NCBI GenBank assembly: GCA_017412055.1
Contig: JAFQOW010000010.1
Coordinates: 42,311 to 106,310, forward strand
Length of the DNA stretch: 64,000 nucleotides
Source of the DNA: Lachnospiraceae bacterium
GTDB lineage: Bacteria; Bacillota; Clostridia; Lachnospirales; Lachnospiraceae
Reading direction: 5' to 3'
The notes beneath the pieces were generated by a model that was not told the DNA's origin, did no database searches, and saw only the letters and a list, made by a program, of their open reading frames with translations. The first letter of the stretch is position 1; the number at the start of each line of letters is the position of its first letter. Position numbers and translations under genes: made by a program. Shown one piece after another: positions 7,268 to 15,604 of the stretch.

Positions 7268-10200
7268 ATGAAGATAAGAGTTCGTGCAATGTTCCTTGCT
7301 TTACTTATGGTATTTTCTACTGTTTTCACAGTAGTTACACCAGAAGAAGTTAAGGCAGATGGAACGAAAACTATTATTATCCACTATAATAGACCAGATG
7401 ATAATTATGACAACTGGGATATTTGGGCATGGCCAAAGGATCAAGAAGGTTCAGAGGTGCCATTTTCGTATAGTGATGACTTTGGTAAAGTAGCAGTTAT
7501 CCAAAAGAGTGGAGATTTTACTGATTTAGGATTTATCATTCGTAGACCAGATTGGTCAGAAAAGGATGTTTCAGAAGATCAGTTTATTACACTTACAGGT
7601 GATGTAACAGAGGTTTGGATTAACTCTGGTGAGCCAGGATATAAGACAGAAGCTCCAGATGGTGCTCCAACATTTGATTTAAGCCAGCTTGCAGGTAATG
7701 GCGGCGGTTCAGATAAGCCAGAGGTACAGGCACCAGCAGAAGGACAGATTCAGGTTAACCTTCATTATCACAGATTTGATCAGACATATGATGGATGGAA
7801 TGTTTGGTTCTGGCCAGAAGGTGGCGAAGGTACAGGTAACGTATTTACAGGCGAAGATGATTACGGTAAGGTTGTTTCTTACAACGTAGACGCTTCGGCA
7901 GGTAAGCTTGGATTTATCATCAGATTAAATGAGTGGGAAGCTAAGGATGTAGATGCGGATAGATATATTGATTTATCTAAGGCAAAAGACGGAAAGCTTG
8001 ACTTATGGATTATCCAGGCAGATGCTAATCTTTACTTTGATGTAAATGATGCAGATTTATCACCTAAGATGCTTAGTGCATCACTTACAACAGCTAAGAG
8101 AATTGCTGTAAAGGTAACAGTTCCTGTTAACACAGATGATACAGCATCTTTAGCTATGTTCAAGGTTGTAGATCAGAACGGTAAAGAGTATGAGATTATG
8201 AATCTCTTCAGTGAGACAGGTACATCTCCAGAGTTTAATATTAATATGAAGGAGCCACTTGATCTTAACAATACATACAAGATTGTATCAACAGAGTACG
8301 GTGAGAAGGGGCTTTCATACGGCGGTGTATACAACACAGAAGATTTTGAAAACGCATTCTACTATGAAGGTGATGATTTAGGTGCTGTATATTCAGCTGA
8401 CAGCACAACATTTAAGGTTTGGGCACCATTTGCTACAGCTATTAAGCTTAACTTATACAAGGAAGGCTTAGAAGGCGAGGCTTATGAAGTTAAGGATATG
8501 ACTAAGGGCGAGAAGGGCGTTTGGTCAGTAAAGGTTGATGGTGACTTAAACGGTGTATATTACACATATTCAGTTACAAATAATGATATTACTAGCGAGG
8601 TAGTTGACCTTTATGCTAGAACAACAGGTGCTAACGGTAAGAGAGGTATGGTTATCGATCTTGCTAAGACAAACCCAGAGAATTGGGATAAGGATGTTAG
8701 ACCAGTACTTTTAAGAGCTACAGATTCTATTATTTACGAGATGCACGTAAGAGATTTCACAATTGATGAGAGCTCAGGTGTTAAGAATAAGGGTAAGTAC
8801 CTTGGCCTTGTAGAAAAGGGTACAAAGAACAGCGCAGGCGTTTCAACAGGTCTTGACCATATCGTTGATTTAGGTGTTACACACGTACAGCTTATTCCTG
8901 TATATGATTACTCACCAAATTCAGTAGATGAGACAAAGCTTGATACACCACAGTTTAACTGGGGTTATGACCCATATAACTACAATGCTCCAGAAGGCTC
9001 ATACTCAACAGATCCATTCAATGGTGAGGTTCGTGTAAATGAGTTTAAGCAGATGGTTCAGGGATTCCATAGCAGTGGACTTCGTGTAATCATGGACGTA
9101 GTTTACAATCATACAGCTGAGAGTGCAAACTCTTATATGAACTTAACAGTTCCAGGTTACTACTACAGAATGAACGAGGATGGATCATTCTCAAATGGTT
9201 CTGGTTGTGGTAACGAAGTTGCTTCAGAGAGAGCGATGGTTAGAAAGTACATCGTTGAATCAGTTAAGTACTGGGCTTCAGAATATCACCTTGATGGTTT
9301 CAGATTTGACTTAATGGCTCTTATTGATATGGAGACAATTAAGCAGGTTAGAACAGAGCTTGATAAGATTGATCCTTCAATCATCATCCTCGGTGAAGGC
9401 TGGGCAGGTGGTGGCACATTACTTAATGCATACGACCAGTCATTAAAGAAGAATATATACAGATTTGAAGAGTTGCAGGTTGCTGCATTCTCAGATGATA
9501 TCCGTGATGGTATCAAGGGTAGCGTATTTGGAGATACAGATACAGGATTTGCATCAGGTAAGCTTGGACAGGAAGAAAGAATTAAGTCTGGTGTAATCGC
9601 TGCTACAAAGTATCCTGGAATTTCATGGGCTGACACACATACAGATATTTCTTCACCATGGGCTGCTTCACCAGAACAGGTAATCAATTATGTATCTGCT
9701 CATGATAACTTAACACTTTGGGATAAGATTGCTTTATCAAATAAGGATGATTCAGATGAAGATAAGGTTAAGATTAATCTTCTCAGCGCAAGTATCGTTT
9801 ATACATCACAGGGTATTCCATTTATGCTCTCTGGTGAAGAAATGCTCCGTTCAAAGGACGGCGATCACAACAGCTACAAGTCATCAGATGCAATCAACTC
9901 TATTAAGTGGGATAACTTCACAAATACAGAAGTTTACGAGTACTATAAGGGTCTCATTGAGTTCAGAAAGAACCATGCAGGTCTTCGTATGACTACAACA
10001 GAAGATGTATCAAAGTATCTTAAGTTTATCGAGACACCATCTCAGGTTGTTGGTTATACAATCGATGGTGCAGTTGAAGGCGAAGTTGCAGATCAGTTAC
10101 TTATCATCTACAACGCTAGCAAGGAAGCTAAGGAAGTTACAATTCCAGATGGTACATGGAATGTATGTATTAAGGATAACAAGGCTGGCATCGAAGTAAT

Positions 10201-10720
10201 TGAAACAGTTACAGGTGGTAAGGTTTCAGTAAGCCCTATATCTACATTAGCTCTTGTACAGGGTGAAACAGAGGATCCAAATGCAGTTGGTAGCGTAACA
10301 ACAACAACTCCTCCAAGTGATTCTAATGATTCTAATGATTCTACTGAATCTCAGGATTCACAGGATTCTAAGGATGAGAAGTCAGGTAACTTCTTCAAGG
10401 ATAACTTAGGAATTATTATTGCAGTTGCAGCAGTAGTAGTAGTTGCTATCATTGCAGTAGTTGTTAAGAAGTCAGGTAAGAAGTCAAGTGCTTCAACAGT
10501 AGATGCAGAGGTAAATAAGATTTTAGGTGAGAGTGCAGCAGCACCAGCTCCAACACCAGCACCAACACCTGCTCCAGTAGCTGAGCCAGTAGTGGAAGCA
10601 GCTCCAGCACCAGAGTCACCAGTGGCAGAGTCACCAGTGGCAGAGTCACCAGTGGCAGAGTCGCCGGTAGCAGAGTCACCAGTTGCAGATACAACTGATA
10701 CTGATAACACTATAGTATAA
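7268..10720 (+). CDS. pulA: Type I pullulanase (GH13) with two CBM41 domains and membrane anchor
   Basis: The 1,150-residue enzyme cleaves alpha-1,6 links in pullulan, starch and glycogen. After a signal peptide (about 1-31) come two CBM41 domains (about 34-130 and 160-265; WDIWAWP and WNVWFWP), a linker domain, a CBM48-like domain (about 370-460; FKVWAPFAT) and a GH13 barrel. Region I is DVVYNHT (about 611), region II GFRFDL with nucleophile Asp (about 679), region III GEGW with acid Glu (about 709), region IV SAHDN (about 812). YNWGYDP-type motifs are typical of pullulanases. A membrane helix (about 1046-1066) is followed by KK and a Pro/Ala-rich tail with five ESPVA-type repeats. AAAGGAG precedes the ATG. 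Confidence 0.95.
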   Translation: MKIRVRAMFLALLMVFSTVFTVVTPEEVKADGTKTIIIHYNRPDDNYDNWDIWAWPKDQEGSEVPFSYSDDFGKVAVIQKSGDFTDLGFIIRRPDWSEKDVSEDQFITLTGDVTEVWINSGEPGYKTEAPDGAPTFDLSQLAGNGGGSDKPEVQAPAEGQIQVNLHYHRFDQTYDGWNVWFWPEGGEGTGNVFTGEDDYGKVVSYNVDASAGKLGFIIRLNEWEAKDVDADRYIDLSKAKDGKLDLWIIQADANLYFDVNDADLSPKMLSASLTTAKRIAVKVTVPVNTDDTASLAMFKVVDQNGKEYEIMNLFSETGTSPEFNINMKEPLDLNNTYKIVSTEYGEKGLSYGGVYNTEDFENAFYYEGDDLGAVYSADSTTFKVWAPFATAIKLNLYKEGLEGEAYEVKDMTKGEKGVWSVKVDGDLNGVYYTYSVTNNDITSEVVDLYARTTGANGKRGMVIDLAKTNPENWDKDVRPVLLRATDSIIYEMHVRDFTIDESSGVKNKGKYLGLVEKGTKNSAGVSTGLDHIVDLGVTHVQLIPVYDYSPNSVDETKLDTPQFNWGYDPYNYNAPEGSYSTDPFNGEVRVNEFKQMVQGFHSSGLRVIMDVVYNHTAESANSYMNLTVPGYYYRMNEDGSFSNGSGCGNEVASERAMVRKYIVESVKYWASEYHLDGFRFDLMALIDMETIKQVRTELDKIDPSIIILGEGWAGGGTLLNAYDQSLKKNIYRFEELQVAAFSDDIRDGIKGSVFGDTDTGFASGKLGQEERIKSGVIAATKYPGISWADTHTDISSPWAASPEQVINYVSAHDNLTLWDKIALSNKDDSDEDKVKINLLSASIVYTSQGIPFMLSGEEMLRSKDGDHNSYKSSDAINSIKWDNFTNTEVYEYYKGLIEFRKNHAGLRMTTTEDVSKYLKFIETPSQVVGYTIDGAVEGEVADQLLIIYNASKEAKEVTIPDGTWNVCIKDNKAGIEVIETVTGGKVSVSPISTLALVQGETEDPNAVGSVTTTTPPSDSNDSNDSTESQDSQDSKDEKSGNFFKDNLGIIIAVAAVVVVAIIAVVVKKSGKKSSASTVDAEVNKILGESAAAPAPTPAPTPAPVAEPVVEAAPAPESPVAESPVAESPVAESPVAESPVADTTDTDNTIV

Positions 10721-10792
10721 TAAAAATATGTTGGAAGTTGAATTAAATTAAGTTAACTTCGAATCTTCATATAATGCTTCAAGTGGAAGCAG

Positions 10793-10835
10793 ATTATAAA
10801 GCACACATATGCTTGCATATGTGTGCTTTTATAAT
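10793..10835 (+). terminator. Strong hairpin downstream of pulA
   Basis: Arms 10793-10812 and 10815-10835 pair almost perfectly, with GCACACATATGC at the core and a TT apex. The flanking A and T runs mean it could terminate in either direction. The rest of the gap to 11015 holds no ORF; it has AT-rich DNA and a GCACGTAGCAATCCGT phrase (10842-10857) that nearly recurs at 44873. Confidence 0.7.
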
Positions 10836-11015
10836 GTGCAAAGCACGTAGCAATCCGTGAAGCATTAATGAAAGTTTATAATTTGATGACAGAGCGAAGC
10901 AATCTGTAAAGTATTATAAAATGTGGCTGATGTTGTAAAAAATAATAGTAAAACTACATTAATTATGATAAAATCTTAATGTATGTGCAAAATCTATACA
11001 TAAAGGAGATTTATT

Positions 11016-11822
11016 ATGTTACCGTATATATATATATTTGATTATCCATTGCCAATGTATGGCTTATTGGCTATCCTAGGGTTTGTATTGGCTGTTTTAC
11101 TCGCTATGAGTCTTGCTAAAAGATATGGCTTGCCAGCTTCTGACGTGGGCTTTGCCAGCTTTTACTGCGCTATAGGTATAGTTTTAGGGGCAAAGCTTAT
11201 GTATTTTATAACTATGCTTCCAAAATTTATAAAGCATTTTGATGTATTTTTGGACAATCCATGGGCTGTACTTATATATGTATTTGCAGGGTTTGTATTC
11301 TATGGTGGACTTATAGGTGGTGCTTTGGGTGTTATTATTTATTGTAAGCAGTTTAGCATTCCGCTTAAGCCGTTTATGAATGTGGCGGCACCTGCTATTC
11401 CACTTATGCATGGAATAGGTAGAATAGGTTGTCTTTGTGCGGGATGCTGTTATGGTATGAAGTATGACGGGCCATTTGCCATTACGTATCCATGCAATGA
11501 GATGACTGTGGGAATGTGTGGTGTGTCTAGATTTCCTACACAGCTTGTAGAGACAGTCGTAAATCTTATATTGGCAGTATGTCTTTATTTCTTTGTTAGA
11601 AAAGGTGTGAAAAAGGATGGACAGCCTATAGGAATTTATCTAGTTGTATATAGTATTATGAGATTCTTACTTGAATTTGTAAGAGGTGATGAGATAAGAG
11701 GCGGAATGCTTAGCTTGTCTACATCACAATGGATAAGTTTATTACTTCTTCCTCTTGGAATTTATCTTATATTTAGAAAAGATAGAGTTGACAGAAAGGA
11801 AGAAAGTGAATATACTGAATAA
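11016..11822 (+). CDS. lgt: Prolipoprotein diacylglyceryl transferase
   Basis: The 268-residue polytopic membrane protein transfers diacylglycerol from phosphatidylglycerol to the lipobox cysteine of prelipoproteins. It shows the family hallmarks: YGLLAILGF near the N-terminus, FYGGLIGG (about 95), and the Lgt signature HGIGRIGCLCAGCCYG (about 131-146). A later ...RFLLEFVRGDE segment matches the conserved C-terminal arginine and glutamate region. The length is normal for the family. AAAGGAG precedes the ATG. It would serve the lipoproteins encoded at 14642, 59006 and 61590. Confidence 0.93.
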   Translation: MLPYIYIFDYPLPMYGLLAILGFVLAVLLAMSLAKRYGLPASDVGFASFYCAIGIVLGAKLMYFITMLPKFIKHFDVFLDNPWAVLIYVFAGFVFYGGLIGGALGVIIYCKQFSIPLKPFMNVAAPAIPLMHGIGRIGCLCAGCCYGMKYDGPFAITYPCNEMTVGMCGVSRFPTQLVETVVNLILAVCLYFFVRKGVKKDGQPIGIYLVVYSIMRFLLEFVRGDEIRGGMLSLSTSQWISLLLLPLGIYLIFRKDRVDRKEESEYTE

Positions 11823-11861
11823 TGGTGGATTAAGGCAAAAAAAGGAGAGAGGGTACCTAGG

Positions 11862-12386
11862 ATGAATAAGTTTTTGATTATAGGCAAGTCTAATAGTGGG
11901 AAGTCATGCCTGATGGATGAATTACTAGAAAAGAACGGGCTAAGACCAGTAGGTTTTAGAATGCATAGCATAGTATTTGAGAATGAATTTAAGGGATATT
12001 ATATGAGCTCAATTAAGGATGTGGAAGGATATCATAACAACGTACCTATTCAGACAGTTCTTAAGAGCAAGCACAGAATAAATCTTACAGAAGTTTACGA
12101 TACATTTGGTGTACTTTGTCTTTCAGATGTTCTTAAGATGAAGAAAAAAGAGTATGATTGCATCATATTAGATGAGCTTGGTAGAGGTGAATTTCAGTCT
12201 CCGGAATTTATGGAGAAGATTAGAGAAATCTTAGAGTTAGATGTGAATGTATTCATACTTATGAAGACTGTTAATAATGAGTTTACAAGCGAGCTTCGTA
12301 AGAGAAGAGACCTTATTATCTATGATATGGATAATATGTCACAGGATGAGGTATATTTAAGTATAGAGTCGAAACTTGGTAAATAA
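11862..12386 (+). CDS. Small P-loop NTPase, THEP1-like
   Basis: The 174-residue protein has an N-terminal Walker A motif (GKSNSGKS, residues 8-15) and a Walker B-like CIILDELGRGEFQSPEF (about 104-120). The DELG...S..F pattern and GFRM segment resemble the THEP1 nucleoside-triphosphatase family. The basic LRKRRDLIIYD end could supply a finger residue. No targeting signal is seen, so it is cytosolic. It lies 39 bases after lgt and has its own GGAGAG site, so cotranscription is likely. Its physiological substrate cannot be told from sequence. Confidence 0.6.
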   Translation: MNKFLIIGKSNSGKSCLMDELLEKNGLRPVGFRMHSIVFENEFKGYYMSSIKDVEGYHNNVPIQTVLKSKHRINLTEVYDTFGVLCLSDVLKMKKKEYDCIILDELGRGEFQSPEFMEKIREILELDVNVFILMKTVNNEFTSELRKRRDLIIYDMDNMSQDEVYLSIESKLGK

Positions 12387-12402
12387 TAATATTATCAAGT
12401 GA

Positions 12403-12431
12403 TTGACACATAAGTACTTAAGTGTTATATT
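12403..12431 (+). promoter_or_regulatory. Promoter of the lysine-riboswitch/dapAB transcript
   Basis: A perfect TTGACA (12403-12408) and TATATT (12426-12431) are separated by 17 bases. The predicted start lies about 25-30 bases before the aptamer. Confidence 0.7.
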
Positions 12432-12460
12432 TGAAATAATAAATTAAATATTAAGATAAT

Positions 12461-12637
12461 GTGTAGAGGTCGCGTATTTTATTAGTACACATAAAGATGC
12501 AAGCAGTAGCAGAAGACATATGTGAAAAGGGAAATACGCCGAAAGAGTGATAAGACTGTTATTATTATTCTTGGGCATAGAGTTAAGAGCTCTATGACTG
12601 TCATTTGCAAAAAGAAAAGCAAATGTTGAGCTATCAT
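12461..12637 (+). ncRNA. Lysine riboswitch (L box) aptamer
   Basis: The segment carries the conserved lysine-aptamer blocks in order: GTAGAGGTCGCG, AGTA, AAAGGGAAATACGCCGAAAG, TTGGGCATAGAG, GACTGTCATTTGC and GTTGAGCTATC. The variable arms close into hairpins, for example ATAGAG with CTCTAT and CATTTGC with GCAAATG. It precedes dapA, the first enzyme specific to lysine and diaminopimelate synthesis, and is followed by an intrinsic terminator. Lysine binding should favour the terminator and switch off dapA and dapB. Confidence 0.95.
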
Positions 12638-12662
12638 GGATCTTTAGTTATGATATTCATGA

Positions 12663-12687
12663 GCTGACCTTTGCGGTCGGCTTTTTA
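12663..12687 (+). terminator. Riboswitch-controlled terminator before dapA
   Basis: GCTGACC pairs with GGTCGGC around a short loop and is followed by five Ts. Its place between the aptamer and dapA is that of an expression platform. Confidence 0.9.
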
Positions 12688-12729
12688 TCATTTATAAAGC
12701 ATTATCTTCATCAAAAGGAGGAATATTTT

Positions 12730-13620
12730 ATGTCAATTTTTACAGGTGCTGGTGTTGCTATTGTTACACCTATGAATCAGGATGGTTCAGTTAATTATGA
12801 AGTATTTGGAAACATTGTAGAGGATCAGATTGCAGGTGGTACTGATTGTATTATCGTATGTGGTACTACAGGTGAGGCTTCTACTCTTACACACGAGGAG
12901 CATCTTGAGTGTATTAAGTTTGTAGTTGATAAAGTTAATAAGAGAATACCAGTAGTAGCAGGAACAGGCTCTAACTGTACAGAGACAGCTATCTATCTTT
13001 CAAAGGAAGCTGAGAAGTATGGTGTAGATGGTTTGCTTGTTGTTACTCCATATTATAATAAAGCTACACAGAAGGGCTTAGTAGCACATTATAAGGCTAT
13101 ATCAGATGCTGTTAATGTGCCTATTATCTTATACAACGTTCCAAGTAGAACAGGTGGATGTAATATTTTACCAGAGACAGTTATGGCTATCTGTGATGTG
13201 GCTCCAAATGTAGTAGCTATTAAGGAAGCTTCTGGTAATATTTCACAGGTTGCTAAGCTTGCAGCATTATCAAAGGGTAGAATTGATATTTATTCAGGAA
13301 ATGATGATCAGATAGTTCCTCTTTTATCACTTGGTGGCAAGGGTGTTATCTCTGTATTATCAAATGTGGCTCCTAAGCAGACACATGATATCGTAGCTGA
13401 GTATCTTGCAGGTAATGTAGAAAAGAGCTGTCAGTTACAGCTTGATGCAATCGAGCTTGTAGAAGCTTTATTCTGTGAGGTTAATCCTATTCCTGTCAAG
13501 GCAGCTATGAATCTTCAGGGTAAGAATGTAGGTACACTTCGTATGCCTCTTACAGATATGGAAGAGAAGAATGTGGAGAGACTTGCAGCAGCTATGCGTA
13601 AGTATGGAATCTTAGATTAA
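12730..13620 (+). CDS. dapA: 4-hydroxy-tetrahydrodipicolinate synthase
   Basis: The 296-residue enzyme condenses pyruvate with aspartate semialdehyde in the cytosol, the first step towards diaminopimelate and lysine. Family motifs are clear: GTTGEASTLTHEEH (about 45-58), the YYNK segment (about 108), YNVPSRTG (about 135) with the catalytic Tyr, and VVAIKEASGN (about 160) with the Schiff-base Lys. The length is typical. AAAAGGAGG lies 8 bases upstream of the ATG. It is controlled by the lysine riboswitch and is followed by dapB. Confidence 0.97.
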   Translation: MSIFTGAGVAIVTPMNQDGSVNYEVFGNIVEDQIAGGTDCIIVCGTTGEASTLTHEEHLECIKFVVDKVNKRIPVVAGTGSNCTETAIYLSKEAEKYGVDGLLVVTPYYNKATQKGLVAHYKAISDAVNVPIILYNVPSRTGGCNILPETVMAICDVAPNVVAIKEASGNISQVAKLAALSKGRIDIYSGNDDQIVPLLSLGGKGVISVLSNVAPKQTHDIVAEYLAGNVEKSCQLQLDAIELVEALFCEVNPIPVKAAMNLQGKNVGTLRMPLTDMEEKNVERLAAAMRKYGILD

Positions 13621-13753
13621 TGAGCAAAGCAATGTGCAGAAAGCACGATTTTGTCAATGAAGTTCTGAACAACTACGTTTAGATTTGTTATTTAAGTTAG
13701 TTATATGGATTAATAGATAAAAGTCTATGATTAAGAAAGAACAGGTAGAAAAA

Positions 13754-14509
13754 ATGGTTAATATTATTATGGTAGGTTGTAACGGCAAAATGGGCCGTGT
13801 AATTACTAATATTGTCAATGATGACGCAGAGGCAACAATTGTAGCAGGTGTAGATGTATTTGACGATGGTCATAATACATATCCTGTATATAAGAGTATT
13901 GAATTGGTTCAAGAGGATGCAGATGTTATCATTGATTTTTCTAATCCAGCATCACTTGATTCTATATTGGAATATTCTATAAGAACACAGGTGCCAGCAG
14001 TTTTATGCTCAACTGGTTATTCAAAGGAAGAGATAGCTAAAATCGATGAAGCTGCAACTAAGGTTGCTATACTTCGCTCAGGCAATATGTCTCTTGGTAT
14101 CAATACTATGGCTAAGGTTATGAAGGCTGTGACTAATGTTCTTACAGATGCAGGCTTTGATGTAGAGATAGTAGAGAAGCATCACAATCAGAAGATTGAT
14201 GCTCCAAGTGGAACAGCACTTATGCTTGCAGATGCTGTAAATGAGCAGCTTAATAATGAGTATGAGTATTGCTATGATAGAAGTCAGATTAGAGAGAAGC
14301 GTCCACAGAAGCAGATAGGTATAAGTGCTGTAAGAGGTGGCTCAATTGTAGGTGAGCATGAGATTATTTTTGCCGGAACAGATGAGGTTCTTGAGTTTAA
14401 GCATACAGCATATTCAAAGGCTATATTTGCCAAGGGCGCAGTTCAGGCAGCTAAGTTCTTAAAAGGACAGAATGTGGGTATGTACTCTATGAAGGATGTA
14501 ATCGGATAA
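13754..14509 (+). CDS. dapB: 4-hydroxy-tetrahydrodipicolinate reductase
   Basis: The 251-residue enzyme makes tetrahydrodipicolinate using NAD(P)H. It begins with a dinucleotide-binding GCNGKMGR loop and carries the family signature EKHHNQKIDAPSGTA (about 148-162) with catalytic His and Lys. The frame is open from 13727, but the start at 13754 (MVNIIMVG) fits the family N-terminus and has CAGGTAG six bases upstream. It lies 133 bases after dapA with no terminator between, so it probably shares the riboswitch-controlled transcript. Confidence 0.95.
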   Translation: MVNIIMVGCNGKMGRVITNIVNDDAEATIVAGVDVFDDGHNTYPVYKSIELVQEDADVIIDFSNPASLDSILEYSIRTQVPAVLCSTGYSKEEIAKIDEAATKVAILRSGNMSLGINTMAKVMKAVTNVLTDAGFDVEIVEKHHNQKIDAPSGTALMLADAVNEQLNNEYEYCYDRSQIREKRPQKQIGISAVRGGSIVGEHEIIFAGTDEVLEFKHTAYSKAIFAKGAVQAAKFLKGQNVGMYSMKDVIG

Positions 14510-14575
14510 TAGAGTTATGTTTTAATTTGAAAGAATTAAAGTGATAAGAAATTAAAAAAAATAATGTATAAAAAA

Positions 14576-14635
14576 AGTCTCCTTTGTTAATAAATATAGG
14601 TAGTAAATTAATTACTAAATATATCAAAGGAGACT
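14576..14635 (+). promoter_or_regulatory. Hairpin sequestering the ribosome binding site of the small lipoprotein gene
   Basis: AGTCTCCTTTG (14576-14586) is a perfect 11-base complement of CAAAGGAGACT (14625-14635), which contains the AAAGGAG site of the gene at 14642. The loop holds a second hairpin (TAGTAA with TTACTA). Folding would hide the ribosome binding site. Confidence 0.65.
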
Positions 14636-14641
14636 ATTATT

Positions 14642-14947
14642 ATGGGTAAATTTAAGAGAATGTCTTTGGTTTTATTGGTTGTAGGTGTTTTAGCTGTAGC
14701 AGTAGGCTGTTCTTGTAGCGCTGAAACAGATATGGGTACAGAGACAACTAGCAACAATACAACTAGTGAGAGAGTGACAACTGACAGAGTGACAACTAAT
14801 AGTACAACTGGTAACAATACTATCAATGGTACTACAGACAATGGTACTACTGGTACAGGTCTTATCGATGAAATCGGAAGCGACCTTAAGGATAGTATAA
14901 CAGAGACAACTAGTGGTAATGATTCATCTCGTAATGGTATGAGATAG
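14642..14947 (+). CDS. Small Thr/Asn-rich lipoprotein
   Basis: The 101-residue product has a basic start, a hydrophobic core and a lipobox ending in GCS (Cys about 21), so it should be lipid-anchored on the outer face of the membrane. The mature part is low-complexity (TTS, TTD, NGTT units), probably an extended linker, with a slightly more ordered GLIDEIGSDLKDSI segment at about 77-90. No functional domain is recognisable. The AAAGGAG site lies inside an 11-bp inverted repeat, so translation may be controlled by RNA folding. Confidence 0.75.
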   Translation: MGKFKRMSLVLLVVGVLAVAVGCSCSAETDMGTETTSNNTTSERVTTDRVTTNSTTGNNTINGTTDNGTTGTGLIDEIGSDLKDSITETTSGNDSSRNGMR

Positions 14948-14999
14948 TTATACTGATTAATGATATTGCTGAGAATCAGTAAAACATAGCTATATAGGC

Positions 15000-15530
15000 T
15001 TAGCCTACGGTGTTTAGTATACCGTCGGCTATGGCCTTGGCTATATCATAAAATTCGGCATCGAACTTTTCATTGTCGGCGTCATTATTTATAAAGCCTG
15101 CTTCTACTAGGACAGCAGGCATTTTTGTGCGCTTTAGGACTACAAGATTTGGTCGTTCAATTACACCTCTTACATCAAAGCCTAGATTGGCTAACTCATT
15201 ATTGATATTTCTAGCAAGGGTGGATTTGATTCCTTGGTCATTGAAAACTAATGTTTCAACACCTGTGCCAGTATTGGGCGTAGGGAGAGCATTTCTGTGA
15301 ATTGAAACAAACAAATCTGCGTTTGCGTTATTTCCCATAATTGCTTTTTCGAAAGGAGTATTATATACATCCTCAGTACGTGTATATAAAACTTCGATAC
15401 CATTATCAGCAAGTATTTCACCTACGGCTAGGGCAAGGTTCAGATTATCATCTTTCTCATTTCTTCCGTTGTATGTGGCACCGAAATCTTCGCCACCGTG
15501 ACCTGGATCTATAACTATTCTATATGCCAT
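15000..15530 (-). CDS. N-acetylmuramoyl-L-alanine amidase (Amidase_3)
   Basis: The 176-residue protein is essentially one Amidase_3 domain. The zinc ligands and catalytic Glu are visible: DPGHGGED (His, then Glu), SIHRNA (His) and VLVEAGFI (Glu). It should cleave the amide bond between N-acetylmuramic acid and L-alanine. There is no signal peptide, so it may be exported another way, act after lysis, or be a mother-cell enzyme of sporulation (CwlD-like); the last is inference. The start is ATG 15530 with AAGG five bases upstream; the GTG at 15536 overlaps that site. Confidence 0.88.
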   Translation of the reverse strand: MAYRIVIDPGHGGEDFGATYNGRNEKDDNLNLALAVGEILADNGIEVLYTRTEDVYNTPFEKAIMGNNANADLFVSIHRNALPTPNTGTGVETLVFNDQGIKSTLARNINNELANLGFDVRGVIERPNLVVLKRTKMPAVLVEAGFINNDADNEKFDAEFYDIAKAIADGILNTVG

Positions 15531-15604
15531 ATTCACCTTGTTTATTATTCTTTGTTATTTTATTATATGATGGAATTTTAGATTAGTTAATAAAAAGCTT
15601 GCTT

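Noticed and set aside
10351..10710. Minus-strand frame with SATGD repeats
   Set aside because: It mirrors the ESPVA repeats of the pullulanase tail.
10842..10857. Short repeat GCACGTAGCAATCCGT, near-copy at 44873
   Set aside because: Two similar 16-base phrases in a 64-kb AT-rich window are too little to claim a repeat family.
13621..13753. Terminator between dapA and dapB
   Set aside because: No stem followed by a T-run was found; the genes are probably cotranscribed.
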